Assembly: GCA_009617715.1 (NCBI GenBank)
Contig: VTFK01000191.1
Coordinates: forward strand, 1,546,395-1,610,394
Length of the DNA: 64,000 bases
From: Plectrocnemia conspersa
Taxonomy: Eukaryota; Arthropoda; Insecta; Trichoptera; Polycentropodidae
Direction: 5' to 3'
Part shown: in pieces, positions 1 through 12,090 of the stretch
How the letters are laid out: the number at the start of each line of letters is the position of its first letter
Numbering within the stretch: the first letter of the stretch is position 1
Notes under the pieces: model-generated
Told to the model about the DNA's origin: nothing
Database searches by the model: none
Seen by the model: the letters and a program-made list of their open reading frames with translations, nothing else
Translations under genes and position numbers: made by a program

Positions 1-251
1 TTGGACAGTTTATTTTTATCTGGTATATAAACACTTAACCAAAAATAAAAAAATAAACATATCTCTTTGTAAGGTGTCACTCTGTTTTTCAGAAACCTAA
101 ATAAATATTCAGAGAGGCGGGAAATTAAAATCAAACATATTAAAACTTTGCCACTGCTTTTCCAAAGTAAACAGTATATAAAGGCAGAATGGAAATTCAG
201 AATTTAATACCTGAACTCCAAGCTTAAATTTTATAAATTTTAGAATTTTCG

Positions 252-330
252 TTCAAAAAGCGTGCTGCTATTGCGGCCGTCAGACCAATATTTACTAAAA
301 AAAATTATAATATACAAACATTTTATCAGA
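252..330 (+). repeat. Dispersed repeat family R-D, copy 1
   Basis: GTGCTGCTATTGCGGCCGTC and GACCAATATTTACTAAAAAA match TCTTGCTGCCATGGCGGCC and AACCAATATTTAAGAAAAA at 55145-55215. The unit is short and unclassified. The 80-residue frame through it is not a gene. Confidence 0.5.
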
Positions 331-1409
331 TCCATTTTAACATACGCTTGCTCGGTAAGGAGTAACACCAGCAATGGTATTTTTTTAATGCAGGTCATAT
401 AAAATAAAATTTTAAAAATAATTTTAAATACATTTTTTTCTATTGGTGGAAAAAAGTTATCGTAGCCTAAAAATACCAACATTTAAAATTAAACATTTTA
501 ATGTTAGAAATACTATTAAAATATTTTTCGTAACTAACCCATTTATCTCATGTATAAGAGACTACGATAAAAACAACGTTTAATTAAAATAGAAGCAAAT
601 ATTGCTTTAAAGGTTAAAGAATACATTTTAATGGTTTTAGTTATTTAGATAAATATACTAATGATCAAACAATCCATTGCTTTTTTTTCGTTTCCTTTGA
701 TCAAAAAATTAAATACAAATTTTATTTCATATTTTTATTTTAATTAGATTTTAGTTATTAACAAAATTGTATAATTATACATCATTAACATGTAATGATG
801 TATATGTATATGTTTGATATATAACAAATCGTAATTTATAAAAAAATATGTTAACTTAAAAACAATTATTAAGCAGTATATTTTATTTAATTAAGTATAG
901 ACTCATATATGTATATTTATGAAATTGTAATAAATTACCACTGTTGAGAAAACACCACTAAGAATATTAAAATAAGTATTAACTTCAACAATGGCTGTTT
1001 TATTAGCCTCTCGTTAATTTAAACATTTTAATATCATTAAATTACAATTTGAAACATTATTAATTAAACATAAATTGCATTAATTTAACCCTTTCTGAAA
1101 ATTTTCCCATTGACCGTCGTCGGCAGGTATCCCTGGTGTTGAATATTAATTTTCAATCGCCTTTAGTTAATTTAAATTATAATGGGTTACAAAAAACTTC
1201 TTAGGTGCTTCAAAAATATTTATTGAAACCACTAATAATTTTAAAATATATTTTAAAATTAGTCTATAATATTTATTTTTAAAATCGAATGGCAATAATT
1301 GTTGAATAGCAAAAAACTATTTATATAAATTAGATCTAGGTGGCACACAACCCTTGATAATTTTATACGTACGTGGACTCGTTATAAATCATCCAGTTCG
1401 ATAATTGTG

Positions 1410-1460
1410 TTAACCCTTTCGTGAGGGCATGGGTGTATGACCCCTTTGGAACTCTAGAAA
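1410..1460 (+). mobile_element. piggyBac-like element end (TTAA-CCCTTT)
   Basis: TTAACCCTTTCGTGAGGGCA followed by the stem GGGT-gtatg-ACCC fits the terminal and sub-terminal layout of piggyBac-type elements. No matching other end was found. A weaker similar start (TTAACCCTTTCTGAAA) is at 1087. Confidence 0.4.
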
Positions 1461-1689
1461 TTTGGTTACCATAGATACATATAAAACAATCTCTTTGACG
1501 TGCCGAATAACTTAAATATTTTAGTTTTAATCTTAGTATTAAAACATAATAATATGATAAATTATCTACGTTGGTTGATTGTTAAGAGTTTATTTATATT
1601 ATCGTTAGATTAGTTTATTATCATTTGGTTCAGATTATGCACTTATTGCTTAATTTTTGTATTACAAATAAAAAACCCAGCTATACTGC

Positions 1690-2800
1690 TTGTTAGATAT
1701 CATTCCCGCCCTTACTTAAATCGATATTCCAATCGCCCCTGAAATTTCATTGCCCCCTACCGACAAATTCGCCACCGGCCGTAAAATGTTCACCGGTCCA
1801 TCCTGGTAGATTTAGAATTTGCACAATTGAGCGCGAGCTATCTGCTCGACCGAAAGGTAAAAACATAAATCGTATCGCCCTTCTAATTTGCATAGCCATT
1901 CGCGTGTCGTTATACGGTTACACGCTTCGATTATTAATTACGCGCACGCCGCCATAACGGCAACAACGGCATTGTTATCTTGGGGTAACGGTTATTTTTG
2001 TCGTTATATTTCGTTATATACACAACACACACCCCAGGGTCGTTTTCGATCCGAACGTCTGAGGGGAATCTCATTAAACGCAACGTCCTATGATTAGCTT
2101 CGCTTTCTGTTAAATTTCACTCTCTCGCCCGAACACCATTTGCATAATACGCCTCGAGAATTAGCAGTAAACTCCAAAGCCGTCCCACCTGCCGTACTTG
2201 CAACGCACGATGCGGCCGAATGCTCTAAATAGTAGCATAAATAATATTGAAACACTTGAACGAGTGCTTAGAGTCTCAAACCAATCGCAAATTTTTTACA
2301 AAAATATTTTATTAATTTTAAAAAGTTTTTATATTTTTTCTATTACTTCCGTGCGTCCAGCTCAAGTTTATTAGGAATATTTTTAGGCACGATGTTGCTT
2401 ATTTAGCCGCATCGTGCGACGTGTGGAATTTAATGCTGTGGCTCGCACTGGCACCGCTTTAAAATAAGCACACGTGCGCTATTACACAATGAGCCGCGTG
2501 TATATATTTTTTATACCTTCTTACTTGCGAAAATTCGCCCTCGTTGTTTCGGGCGTAAGCTCTAAAACAAACTTTGCGCGCAAACTTTATGCTTTTTGCT
2601 TTACGGCCGCTGCCTTTTTATTATATTACATTTTAATCCGTCCGCGTAGAGTTTAAAGTCAACGTTAAAAGTAAGTGTGCCCGTACATTGTGCACGGTGC
2701 GGGATCTATTAAAAAAAATGCGCATTTTTCTCGGAGCTTCCTGTGTGAGTATAGGAGGTTTCGCGCTTATTACAATCTGGGCGTCGATGTTCTATCTCAT
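1690..2800. other. GC-richer non-coding block
   Basis: Visibly richer in G+C than its flanks, with many CG dinucleotides. The two open frames (1888-2097 and 2474-2656) show no domain or coding character. It could be regulatory or unannotated transcribed sequence. Confidence 0.35.
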
Positions 2801-3019
2801 AATATCTAAGGCACAGTTTCTTTACCCATAGGTCGTGACCAAAAATTAAGTATATAGCCATATTAACCATATGTGCTTAATTGCCTAAAAATTATTTCTC
2901 GATACAAATTTATGCAATAAATCGATAATTTAATATAGATACGAGATATGGTTTGTTCCGCGGCACTAAGTTTGATAGTCATCACAGATTAAATAAATCA
3001 AGTATAAACTCTTAAAAAC

Positions 3020-3172
3020 TCAAGGTGATTGCTTAGCTGTACTAGAACTAGTGATTGAAGTAGTCGTTTCATATAATTTGGCAGAATTGCACTCCTGTAT
3101 AAGTTCTAACAAAGTAGTTTCTGGTGGAAGTTTTAGTGAAAGTGATTTTTTTATAGCAAAGATCTGCAATCT
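3020..3172 (-). pseudogene. Possible Ty3/gypsy-type gag fragment
   Basis: A minus-strand open stretch of about 50 codons ends in a stop at 3020. Its start reads RLQIFAIKKSLSLKL and it continues with TTLLELIQECNSAKLYETTT. The spacing of basic, hydrophobic and Leu-Lys-Leu positions before a Thr-Leu helix resembles the capsid region of some insect gypsy-like gag proteins. Nothing else of such an element was recognised next to it, so this may be chance. Confidence 0.3.
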
Positions 3173-4017
3173 TACTTTCAGCTAACTTATTTATTAATAA
3201 TTAGGGATTCAAGTCAAAATTTTAATCTCTGCTCTGGCAGTAATTAAATGAAGAAAAAATATTCGTGAGAAACATTTTTTTGTTATTTTTGTCACTTGCT
3301 TGATCTCGTACTAGTAATAAATATGCTGACAATATATAGAACAATATATTTATGGTTTATTGTCCTAAACATCTTATTTTTTATTTTATCTACTAAGTTT
3401 TAATTTACTAGATTTTTTATTTTAACCTTTTATTTTTGGTAAATCTAAAATTCTATGACTTTATTTTAATTATATGCATTTTACAAAATTTTTAAGGACT
3501 CCACGGCCTTGCTATAAATAAATATAAACAAAATACATAAAAGGCGCTATCGCAAAGACTGTGCAAATAATGTAAAGCACCAAAGCTGCATATTTTCGAG
3601 GAGTCAAATTTTTTATTTTAAATAAAACATCAAACCTCATCTAACCTAACTTAAAATATTTATTGTCCCAAATATTACAATTTAATAAAACTAGACCTCT
3701 AGAGTAAGTTTTAAGGCAATATTTTTAAAACTGCGAAAATTATAGTATTTTAAAAAAATTAAAAAAAAAACATATTTTTTATTTTTAAATAACTTTTATT
3801 TTAAGTATATACCACGTTTGCTTTCTACACTTTTTTCTGTTTTTTTAAATTTTTCATTTCTAAACAAAATATACTCTAAATTTTTGTTGATTTAATAAAA
3901 TCTACGTCAGTTATCGTGTCCTTAATTTTTTTGTCTCATGTATAAAACTTATTTTTAAGCAAAATATGTTTTTATAAAGAATCAAGTTAATGCCAGTTAG
4001 GCTACGATTTATCGTAC

Positions 4018-4033
4018 CCTAACCTAACCTAAC
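4018..4033 (+). repeat. Interstitial insect telomere motif (CCTAA)3
   Basis: Three exact CCTAA units plus partial ones nearby (CCCTAACCTAG at 4039-4049). CCTAA/TTAGG is the ancestral insect telomere repeat. Such short internal runs are common and may mark a repaired break or a chance run. Confidence 0.55.
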
Positions 4034-4170
4034 TCTTACCCTAACCTAGTCTTTCTATACTTTCAATACTTTTTTATATAATGAAATTTATATAATGAAT
4101 ACTTTCAAAAAATGAAAAAAAAAAAAAATGTACGCAATTTTATACATTTAAGTACATATGGAGTCACCAA

Positions 4171-4429
4171 GGCGGTGCAACGAGTGCAAGGTATCCAGGT
4201 TGTATATTTAAAGGAGATCCAAAATAAAATAAAAAACAAACCTAACCAGAAGCTATGTATTTTTATAAAAAATGCAAAGAAATATTTAAAACCCAACTTA
4301 AGTCAAAATATTTCTATAAATAAATAAAAGCAAAATAAATTTAATGAATTTAGCTACACATACAAGTGGGCGGTGCAATAAGTGTAAGGCACCCAGTCTC
4401 TATATTATGAAGAAGACTTAAAATAAAAA
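4171..4429 (+). repeat. Direct repeat, two diverged units 198 bp apart
   Basis: GGCGGTGCAACGAGTGCAAG (4171) and GGCGGTGCAATAAGTGTAAG (4369) are each followed by a TATCCAG or CACCCAG block and an A-rich stretch. A weaker third unit (GTGCAAATAATGTAAAGCAC) lies at about 3560. The short open frames on both strands (4105-4327) are accidents of this repeat. Confidence 0.55.
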
Positions 4430-4839
4430 AATTCAAAATATTTAATGTTTTAAAAAATATCAAAATAAAATGGTTAAAAAATAATATTATTTTTTTAAAT
4501 ATTTTGATAGTATAATCAATATGTATAACTAATATATAATATATGATATTATTTTGTGTTTTATTATTTAAAAAACAATAATTTGTTCTTACTGTTTTAC
4601 TTTATGCTTAAGTATTTTTCTAATTCTGTAATGTACTGTCGTAAAAAACCAAAGACTTAGTTAATGAAGGAGTAAAAACTGCATATTTTATGTGATAAGA
4701 CGAGTTTGTGAATGCTTAAATATTTTCTTAAGTTTATAAATTGCAGACGATCTTATTACCAAAATATAATTTACAAATAATTGTATTTTAAACGTGAGAT
4801 TTACATTTTTAAATCCCGCTTACATTTACTGATTGTCTA

Positions 4840-6060
4840 AACCCCGCTTATACCTAATTATCGCAATCGGAGTTGAACCCAAGCGTTGCTAAGTTGAAAA
4901 TTAAATCGTCTTCCATCCAATCAAACCGGCAGCAGTGGGTTTGTTTCTTTTTGCATCGTCCGTTTGGTGTTTGAGCCGTTTTTACCCAGTAAAGGCCTGG
5001 CTGAAGTGCATGGGTAAGCTTTAATGGTCCTTCGGGGCAGCCGGCTCAAAAGGGTGTTTTCCTTGATCGCGTGAATAATTTCCATCGTTAGAGCACGAAT
5101 GCTTTTTAGTCAGAGCAGGTAAGGCCTGAACTTAATTGCTGTCAGGTTAGCGATTCGTTTCCCGAGAGAGCCAATTTTGCCTCAATTCATGGACCCTGGA
5201 AACTGCAACCACGCTTCTACATATACAGAGAGAGCTTTCAATGAGTCTGTCTATGGTTTTGTTCGCGGTCTATATTTAGATGTATCAATGAGCTCTATAT
5301 AACAACTAAGCTTTTTTATCACCCTTTGTATTATAGTACTTTTTTTTAATTTTGTCAAATCTGTTAGTGCTTAAATTTTAAATTTTAATAATACAAATTC
5401 CAAAGATCTTTTGTAAAATCTGTTCTTTCAAGCAGAATCAAAGCAATATAAAAATTTTTTTGGTTGAATGCACAGCTTTCATATCAAATCGGAAAAATAT
5501 TGACCTTTCGTCATATTCTGACATTTGAAACATTTTACATTTCACACAGGAAATTTATATTGTATCATTCATCGGATATAATGTGATGAATCAGATTTTA
5601 CGCATCTGATTTTTCCTTCAAAAATACATTTGCAAATTTCACACCCAAATTGCGTATTGTGTTACACACGCGCGTGTGCTCAAACACAAGCATGTAATAT
5701 TAATAAACGTATATGTATGTTATTTAGTGTATAACACAAAGATTTTGGGGGATAAGTGAATAGATGTCGACTCAAGTCGCAATATTCTGATCCGCGCGTA
5801 TTTCGTCGAGCGGAATGGAGAAATATTTACCAAATTTATGGTTCGGTTACGGAAATACGATTCGGCATATGTGCTGACCACCTTATAGACTAAAACAAAC
5901 AGAAATATAACGTAATAATCCGTAATGTGTGTGCGTAAGGAATAATTTTATATACTGAAAGGGTATAAGGATATTTTTGCACACAGAGAATGAGGAGGTC
6001 GGGGTAATCGGATACGGGATTGTCGTTACGGATTATTTATTTTTATTAAAGGAACCTATA
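4840..6060. other. Mixed block with GC-richer parts (4840-5270, 5760-6060)
   Basis: There are no coding signals. A B-box-like GGGTTCAACTCCG occurs on the minus strand (4868-4880), without a matching A box. This is a candidate non-coding regulatory block. Confidence 0.3.
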
Positions 6061-6239
6061 TACGCATATTTTTTTTTGAATCTGTCTCTCCATACTGCCA
6101 TTTATCTAAGCTTATATCATAAAATCTCATGTGGGTGAATGACCCATCAGCGATTCATCAGAACATAATATAAATCAATATTTTTTCTCTGCAGTCTAGA
6201 GTCGACCTTTCCAAAATCAATTAATTAGTATCTCCAGTC

Positions 6240-8000
6240 CTTTCTGGTATTTTTGTTTTACATTTTTCAATTTTAAGTCTTTGTGAATAAAAAAAGTTTG
6301 CGACACCAAGGAGCATGATCCTCAGAGTTGCATACCGTACATCTAACATGGCTTAAAAATGGATCATAATACGAGCAACTTATTCATCCTATTATCAATT
6401 GATATTTTCTCAAACTGAGTTTACTTACTCTTATTTGCTTTCTTTTACGTTTTTTTGGTTTTACAGATGTGAAACCCTAAATACTTTTCATCGTTTGACT
6501 GTGTAATTATTTCGTTATTTAATCAGTCAGAAGAACATATTTTCTTTATTGTGAAAACGTATATAATATAGACAAAATTTAGCTTTTTTCTTATATTTTC
6601 TAAATACGCATCAATTTTTGTATTTTATTCGATTTTCTTAGGATATTAGTTTATGCGTATATTCTAACGAGAACCCATAACAACTTGTCGTTAGCAAAGG
6701 TTGCGCAAGTAATTCTGTTTGTATTTAGTAAGTCTTCTATATAAGATATATTTAGTACAGCACTGGCCCTAATACGCTGTCCTAGAGTACTCCAGATTTT
6801 TTTTAACAAACGGAGTTTATTACAAAGATCTATCGCTCAGTTATGACTTTATAATTTTATAAAAATATTCAAGTTTTGCTTTTTTTTTTTATTCTAATCC
6901 AATATGTTACACTTGTCGAAAGCCTGACTTATATTATCTTAAAAAGCAGCTAATTAATATTTATATTTGTATAGCTTTATTATTCTCATTTGCCAAATGG
7001 TATATTTGCTCAATCGTGTCGTGCTTTTGTAAAAAGCTAAATTGGTAACTCAGGATTATCTCTTGTTTCTGTTGTATGGGATTCATTTTACGTAGTTATA
7101 ACATTTTTTTTATATAGATTACTTATTGGCCTATTCATTTTTGTGTTTCCTTTGCCTTTCTTTTACCTGCTTATTTAATTATTGCATTAAAATATTTGTA
7201 ATTATTTTTATACTCATTTTCGGTAGTTCAGTATGCTTTTATATCATTTATATGCTTTCTCAAGGTTAATATAAATTTAATTATAGAATTAACTTATCTT
7301 ATTTTGTTTTCAAAGGTAAATTATGATAATGTGGTGCTTTAAGAAATAACTGTATTTTTGTAAGTGCTGTAAATTATTCGTAAACTTCTGTTAAGTAATT
7401 GTAGAATGCAATGGCTTTATCTATATTACTTTTTGCCCAATATACATTTTTCGTTTGTTGTTTCATGGGTGGTATATACATTTGTTGTTGTTTAAATTTT
7501 ATCGTTAATTTCCAGAAATAATAACTTGTGGATTTAATGCAGTTATTTTTTTAAATTATCTTGTATTGATTGATTATTTATGTCACTTTTTCGTAACTTT
7601 ATTAAGTTCAGTTTTAATAGTTGTTTGTCTTTGATAGTTTTCACATCATTCATGATTTTATATTTTTCTGTATTTTTTGCTTAACTAATAGAGGTAAGTT
7701 ATCTGGTTTTTTCAATGTGTTGCACCACGGGCTCAGTTTTGTATGCCTTTCGTACTTAAGGGAACGTCCAGATTAATGTTTTTTTTACCAGTTTCTTAAA
7801 TATGTACTAGTTTGTTTTTGCTTGTAACAATTGTCGGCATTGGTCTTGGTAAAACTTGTAATCCTTAAGCTATTTTTACCGGAGAATGGAAATAAAGAAT
7901 GAAATCTGATGACAGATCCAAAAAAAATTTGCTTTCTAGTAGGTGCTCTATATTTATACTTTTTTTTATTTAACACAAGTACAGGAATTTTACTTCTATC
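6240..8000 (-). pseudogene. Jockey-clade non-LTR retrotransposon ORF2 relic (endonuclease C-end plus reverse transcriptase)
   Basis: Translating the minus strand in shifting frames gives ORF2 blocks of a jockey-type LINE in the right order: DLSSD of the endonuclease (7918-7904); a linker with WAKSNIDKAIAFYNYLTEVY (from 7439); RT block QFSFLQKHDTIEQIYHLAN (7044 downward); a degraded SGFRQV-stop-HIGL block (about 6929-6897); GVL-stop-DSVLGPVLY (6793-6755); the catalytic box decayed to TFAND (about 6700-6687); and the tail APWCRK / FFIHKDLKIEK (6325-6263). Many stops and frameshifts are present, and the catalytic Asp pair has become Asn-Asp, so the copy is dead. Intact elements carry about 550-650 codons across these blocks, matching the span here. 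A T9 run at 6069-6077 could be the remains of the poly(A) tail. The exact ends are unknown. Confidence 0.85.
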
Positions 8001-8004
8001 CAAT

Positions 8005-10180
8005 TGATCATGGTTTTAATGTTACATATATATTTTAGTAAAATGGCAGCAAATTATCTAGATAATAACAGGCAAACATTTTATTTCGGAACAGACATAC
8101 CTATGAAACTTAGTTTGATCAATTTTTTAACATAACATCTTAGGGACATTTTTTTTTATTTTAAAGTCATTTAAGTTTTATGCTTGATATATTACCAATA
8201 GTCAGGAACTGTTTTATAAATTACAGTTCTAAACACTACCCATAAACGATGTCTTCTTATTTTATTTATTGAGTTATGTAACAACAAACGGATTTTCACT
8301 CCTTTATTCATCATTTACGTCACTTCTTTCTTCACGACAACACTTTGTGACAGTTTACTTTTTCATGTGGACATTGTTAACTTAAATAATTTAGCGATAA
8401 ATATTATTTTGCAAAAAAAATTTTTTTTCTACTAATTTTAGAAAGTGTACTTAAAACTTTGCTTTGTAACTCAACATATTTGCTTACATATATGATACTA
8501 TATTAAAACTCTGATAAGCTTTATTATTTTGTAGAGTGCTAATTATTATTAAATTGATTACGACCCGGCTTAATATAATATTTCGATACCAGAAACAACA
8601 GAAATTTTAATTGTGGGTTCATGCGAGTTTATAAGCAATAACTCTCGCATAAATCGCATAATAATTTATTAATATTATTTTTAATACCAAAAAGGAATGT
8701 TTTTAAATGTCAAAAACCACCTTGTCGCAAACTATAGTATAACAACATAGATATTTAGTATTCAAGTGCTTTTATTTTCCTATTGTAATAAAATTGTTCA
8801 CCTAACGAATTGAATTAAAACGCCATGAAGAGTTTTCAAAAGAAACATTGTTTATATGCAAATTACAATTCTGTTAAATTAACGAATTGAAAACTTTGCT
8901 CGATGGCGGAGAATTTAACGAGTATTTCAACTCGTAAAACCATCTTTGATGATGAATTTTATAGATCAACTTCTAAATAACCAGCAGTTAAATACAGCAT
9001 AAAAATTGGTATTACTTTATACCTACGAAAAGACACAACGAAACTATAATACTATTAAAACGACAGAAACAAAACTAAAAATATTTAGTTATTTTAATGT
9101 ATTTTTTATAAGTTCAGTATTTCTATTTTCTTTTTTTAAAACAGTAGATTTAGAATACTATGCATGTAACATACAAGCTCAGTATTCTAAATCTATTGTA
9201 TATAGCGTATATGTAAATTATATTACTAGAATTGTTATATTCAATAATTAAATTAACTGTTAATAAAGTCTCAAGGGCCTCTTAAAATTATAAAAGATAT
9301 TTATGGTAGTGTCTATTTATTTTGTAAAATATTAGTTTTGAAGAGTCTCAAAAATAAATTTTTAATCACGATATTAAAAAGCGTACTTAAACAATTTTCA
9401 CACGCCAGTAAAATACAAAGAACAGATGCTCTTCAAACATTAACTTTAATTTTATTTGAGTGGGTAGGAAAAAAGTGAGAAAGAAAAATGTTAGTGTCAC
9501 GGCTTTCCATATCAGTATTAAAACAATGAAAGTATCAATATTTAAAATTGATTTTGTGTTCAATTTTTATTGCGTTTTCTAATAAATATTTTTGGTTTTA
9601 TATTATACAAATTTCTAGACTCATGTTAAAGTATTATATGATATAGAAAAAGTGTAAAAATAATATTCTAGGGTTGCACCATTATATGAACTAATAACGT
9701 AAAGTACACACAATAGAGCTACTTATGTATATTTTTTAATAGGTTGTTAGTCTGCTCCAATTCTTACTTTATAAGTATATACACATGCTTATGTGTTATT
9801 ATAATATAATATGAATATAGTGAAACTTTTCCTATTTATAATGTGAATATGTATGTATCTAATTAAAATTATTAAAAAGTGAACATACAAGATTATAAAA
9901 ATCAGAATAAATTTTTATGAAATTTTTTTTTAATGATTTTTCTGAGCAAATAATTAACATTCTGTTTTATTATATTTGTGGTTATTTCAGCAACATTTAA
10001 CATTTATTTTAAAAATAAGAGTATAAAAAAAGTTGTAAATACTGTTTTTTCTGGTAAAATTTTTGGATAAAATGCCAAATTAATAATTCTAATTATTTAA
10101 ATTACTTGATTTTTATAGATCCTATTATGCTAAAAATTGGGTTTGAGAATTCTTGAACGAATATTTTTTTTAAATTGAGG
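8005..10180. other. AT-rich intergenic sequence
   Basis: Apart from the inverted repeat at 9141-9199, I see nothing here. Bases 8005-8350 could hold the decayed N-terminal endonuclease of the LINE relic, but no motif is readable. Confidence 0.4.
9141..9199. repeat. Inverted repeat, 19-bp arms
   Basis: ACAGTAGATTTAGAATACT (9141-9159) is matched in inverse, 18 of 19, by AGTATTCTAAATCTATTGT (9181-9199), with a loop of 21 bases. It could be a small foldback. A run-through frame here (9006-9251) has no valid ATG and is not a gene. Confidence 0.75.
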
Positions 10181-10187
10181 TGCTGTA

Positions 10188-10203
10188 TTTTTGTATACAA
10201 AAA
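10188..10203. repeat. Perfect 16-bp palindrome TTTTTGTATACAAAAA
   Basis: The sequence is perfectly self-complementary and sits one base outside the 112-bp palindrome. It may be the site into which the foldback inserted or part of its border. Confidence 0.7.
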
Positions 10204-10204
10204 T

Positions 10205-10316
10205 AAGCATGAATATTTTTAGACATACGGCACAGACCTATCCTTTCTTATGCAGCAGTATACTGCTGCATAAAAAAGGATAGGTCCGTGCCAGATGCCT
10301 ATAAATATTCATGCTT
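10205..10316. repeat. 112-bp near-perfect palindrome (foldback)
   Basis: Two 56-base arms (10205-10260 and 10261-10316) meet with no spacer at GTA/TAC. Aligning the left arm with the reverse complement of the right gives 50 of 56 matches. The arms begin AAGCATGAATATTT and end ATGCAGCAGTA. It could be a short foldback transposon or, if transcribed, a long hairpin RNA. A separate perfect 16-base palindrome lies just upstream (10188-10203). Confidence 0.9.
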
Positions 10317-11089
10317 TCTTGAAAGTTTTGAATAGAAGTTGGAAGTATTAAAATATCATAAAATTGATTCTCAACTGCTCTAATTAGTCTTCTCATTGCT
10401 TTAGTAAGTAGCAACAGCAATTATTGAAAATTTTATTTACGATTCGGGTATAAATACTAGAACTTAAAATTCATTCGTGTCTCAACGCTCTGTAATCAAT
10501 CCGTTCTGGTCCTTTATAACAAATCATCATCCCATTAAAATTTGTTTTCTTTGTTGATCATCCTGTTCTCTGTTAATTATTATGTATTATTATATAATCA
10601 CATACATTTCTTGTTACATATATTTTTAAAGAAATTGTTTGAGAATTCTTGAGACAATCAAGAATTAAAAATATGAATTCTTATTTCTTGAGAATGGAAA
10701 AACATTGTTGAACCTGAATGATTTTTTTTACAGATGCACTATAAAAAATATATATTTAATAAATATGCTTTTAACAATCAACGAGGTGTATTATAATTGT
10801 AAATAAGTGTAAAGCATAAGTATTTATACAATGGATATTAAACGAAAATTTAACTGAAAAGCTTATTTTCAAGCTCACTTATATTGCCACTTTGATGTTC
10901 GTAGTGACTTTATTCAAAATAAACAATAGGGTGTCCTAAGAGTATGTTAAGCCAATCCCTTAATAAAATGATTCAGCAATATATATTTAATGTACTTTGT
11001 ACCTTTACTTTTCGAAAATCCCTCATATACATATATATCTACAATATAATACATATAATTTTTGCATTGTTGGCAAAACCAGCAATTGG

Positions 11090-11480
11090 GTTTCATTACG
11101 CCTCTCATCGTGCGAGTCGTTCGGATGAGAAACCTCAATTTTCTTCGGCTCAAACTTTTCCCATTATTATGGAAAACGCGGCTGGGTAAGCGGCGAAGCC
11201 CGTTCCACGTTTTTATTCAGCGGTGAAAGCGGCTAAGCTAAACACGCGCCACTTTCGACAATGTCGTTAAGCGTATGAATGACGTATTAAATTAATGCCG
11301 CCTCAAATGAGCCATTTCGTTCGTGAACAACGACATATTCGGCGGATCGACACTTTTGAAACACGCGGAAAAGCTCGACATTGAGCTTTTTCATGACGTG
11401 AATGGCTATGGGTGGGTATTGAAAAAAGGCAAAATAGCTACTCGATAATTTTACTTTACGTACATACTTAAGCGTTGCAC
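11090..11480. other. GC-richer non-coding block
   Basis: A block with GGAAAACGCGGCTGGGTAAG and other CG-containing words, flanked by plain AT-rich DNA. The frames on both strands are short and lack any domain. Candidate conserved non-coding element. Confidence 0.35.
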
Positions 11481-11879
11481 TTAAACCTTGAATCCCCATT
11501 TGAACAAGCTATTGTGCTCCATTTATTACTACTGATAGATCAGCGTCTATTGCAACTCTATCCTTTGTATTATGAGCGATCTGATATTTGTGCTTAACCT
11601 TTTTCATATAAAAGACTCTGCTTTCACTATAATGATTAGTTAAAAACAAATAAGTATCGCACAAATGTGATATTAGAAACCTTTGTGTGGCTCTAAAGCA
11701 ATAAGAATTATAGCATTGTGTACTCATACTTGAATTTTAGTTCTTATTTTCTTAGCATACGCTGTTTATATATAATGTTGGTTTAAGGTTCACAATGGCG
11801 GAAAGACTTCAGAGAAATTTTATAAATGTCTAATTTGTATTTAGTGCAATAATTCTATAAAATATAACAAAATACATTT

Positions 11880-12090
11880 TTTTTTTTATAAATCTTCTGT
11901 TGCAACATGTCAGACGTTAGCCCAATACGTTACAGCGGGTTAAACAAAAGAAGTATTAATAAGAAAGTGATTTTTTATTAATTAAAAACTATTATTATAG
12001 CTTAAAAACAGTAGATGTCATAACCTAGCTTGATTTATTTTCTTTATTAATTTGTGATATAAGGAAAATCTAGGAAAACATAATCCATGA
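11880..12090 (+). repeat. Dispersed repeat family R-C, copy 1
   Basis: A T run, then TAGCCCAATACGTTACAG and GGGTTAAAC, and about 150 bases later AAAATCTAGGAAAACA. The same anchors at a similar distance occur at 15000-15165. The class is unknown. Confidence 0.55.

Noticed and set aside
4868..4880. B-box-like sequence on the minus strand
   Set aside because: No A box or cloverleaf could be placed at the right distance, so no tRNA gene or SINE is called.
7785..8003. 72-codon minus-strand frame as a separate gene
   Set aside because: It overlaps the endonuclease end of the LINE relic (the DLSSD block is in a neighbouring frame), so it is element debris.
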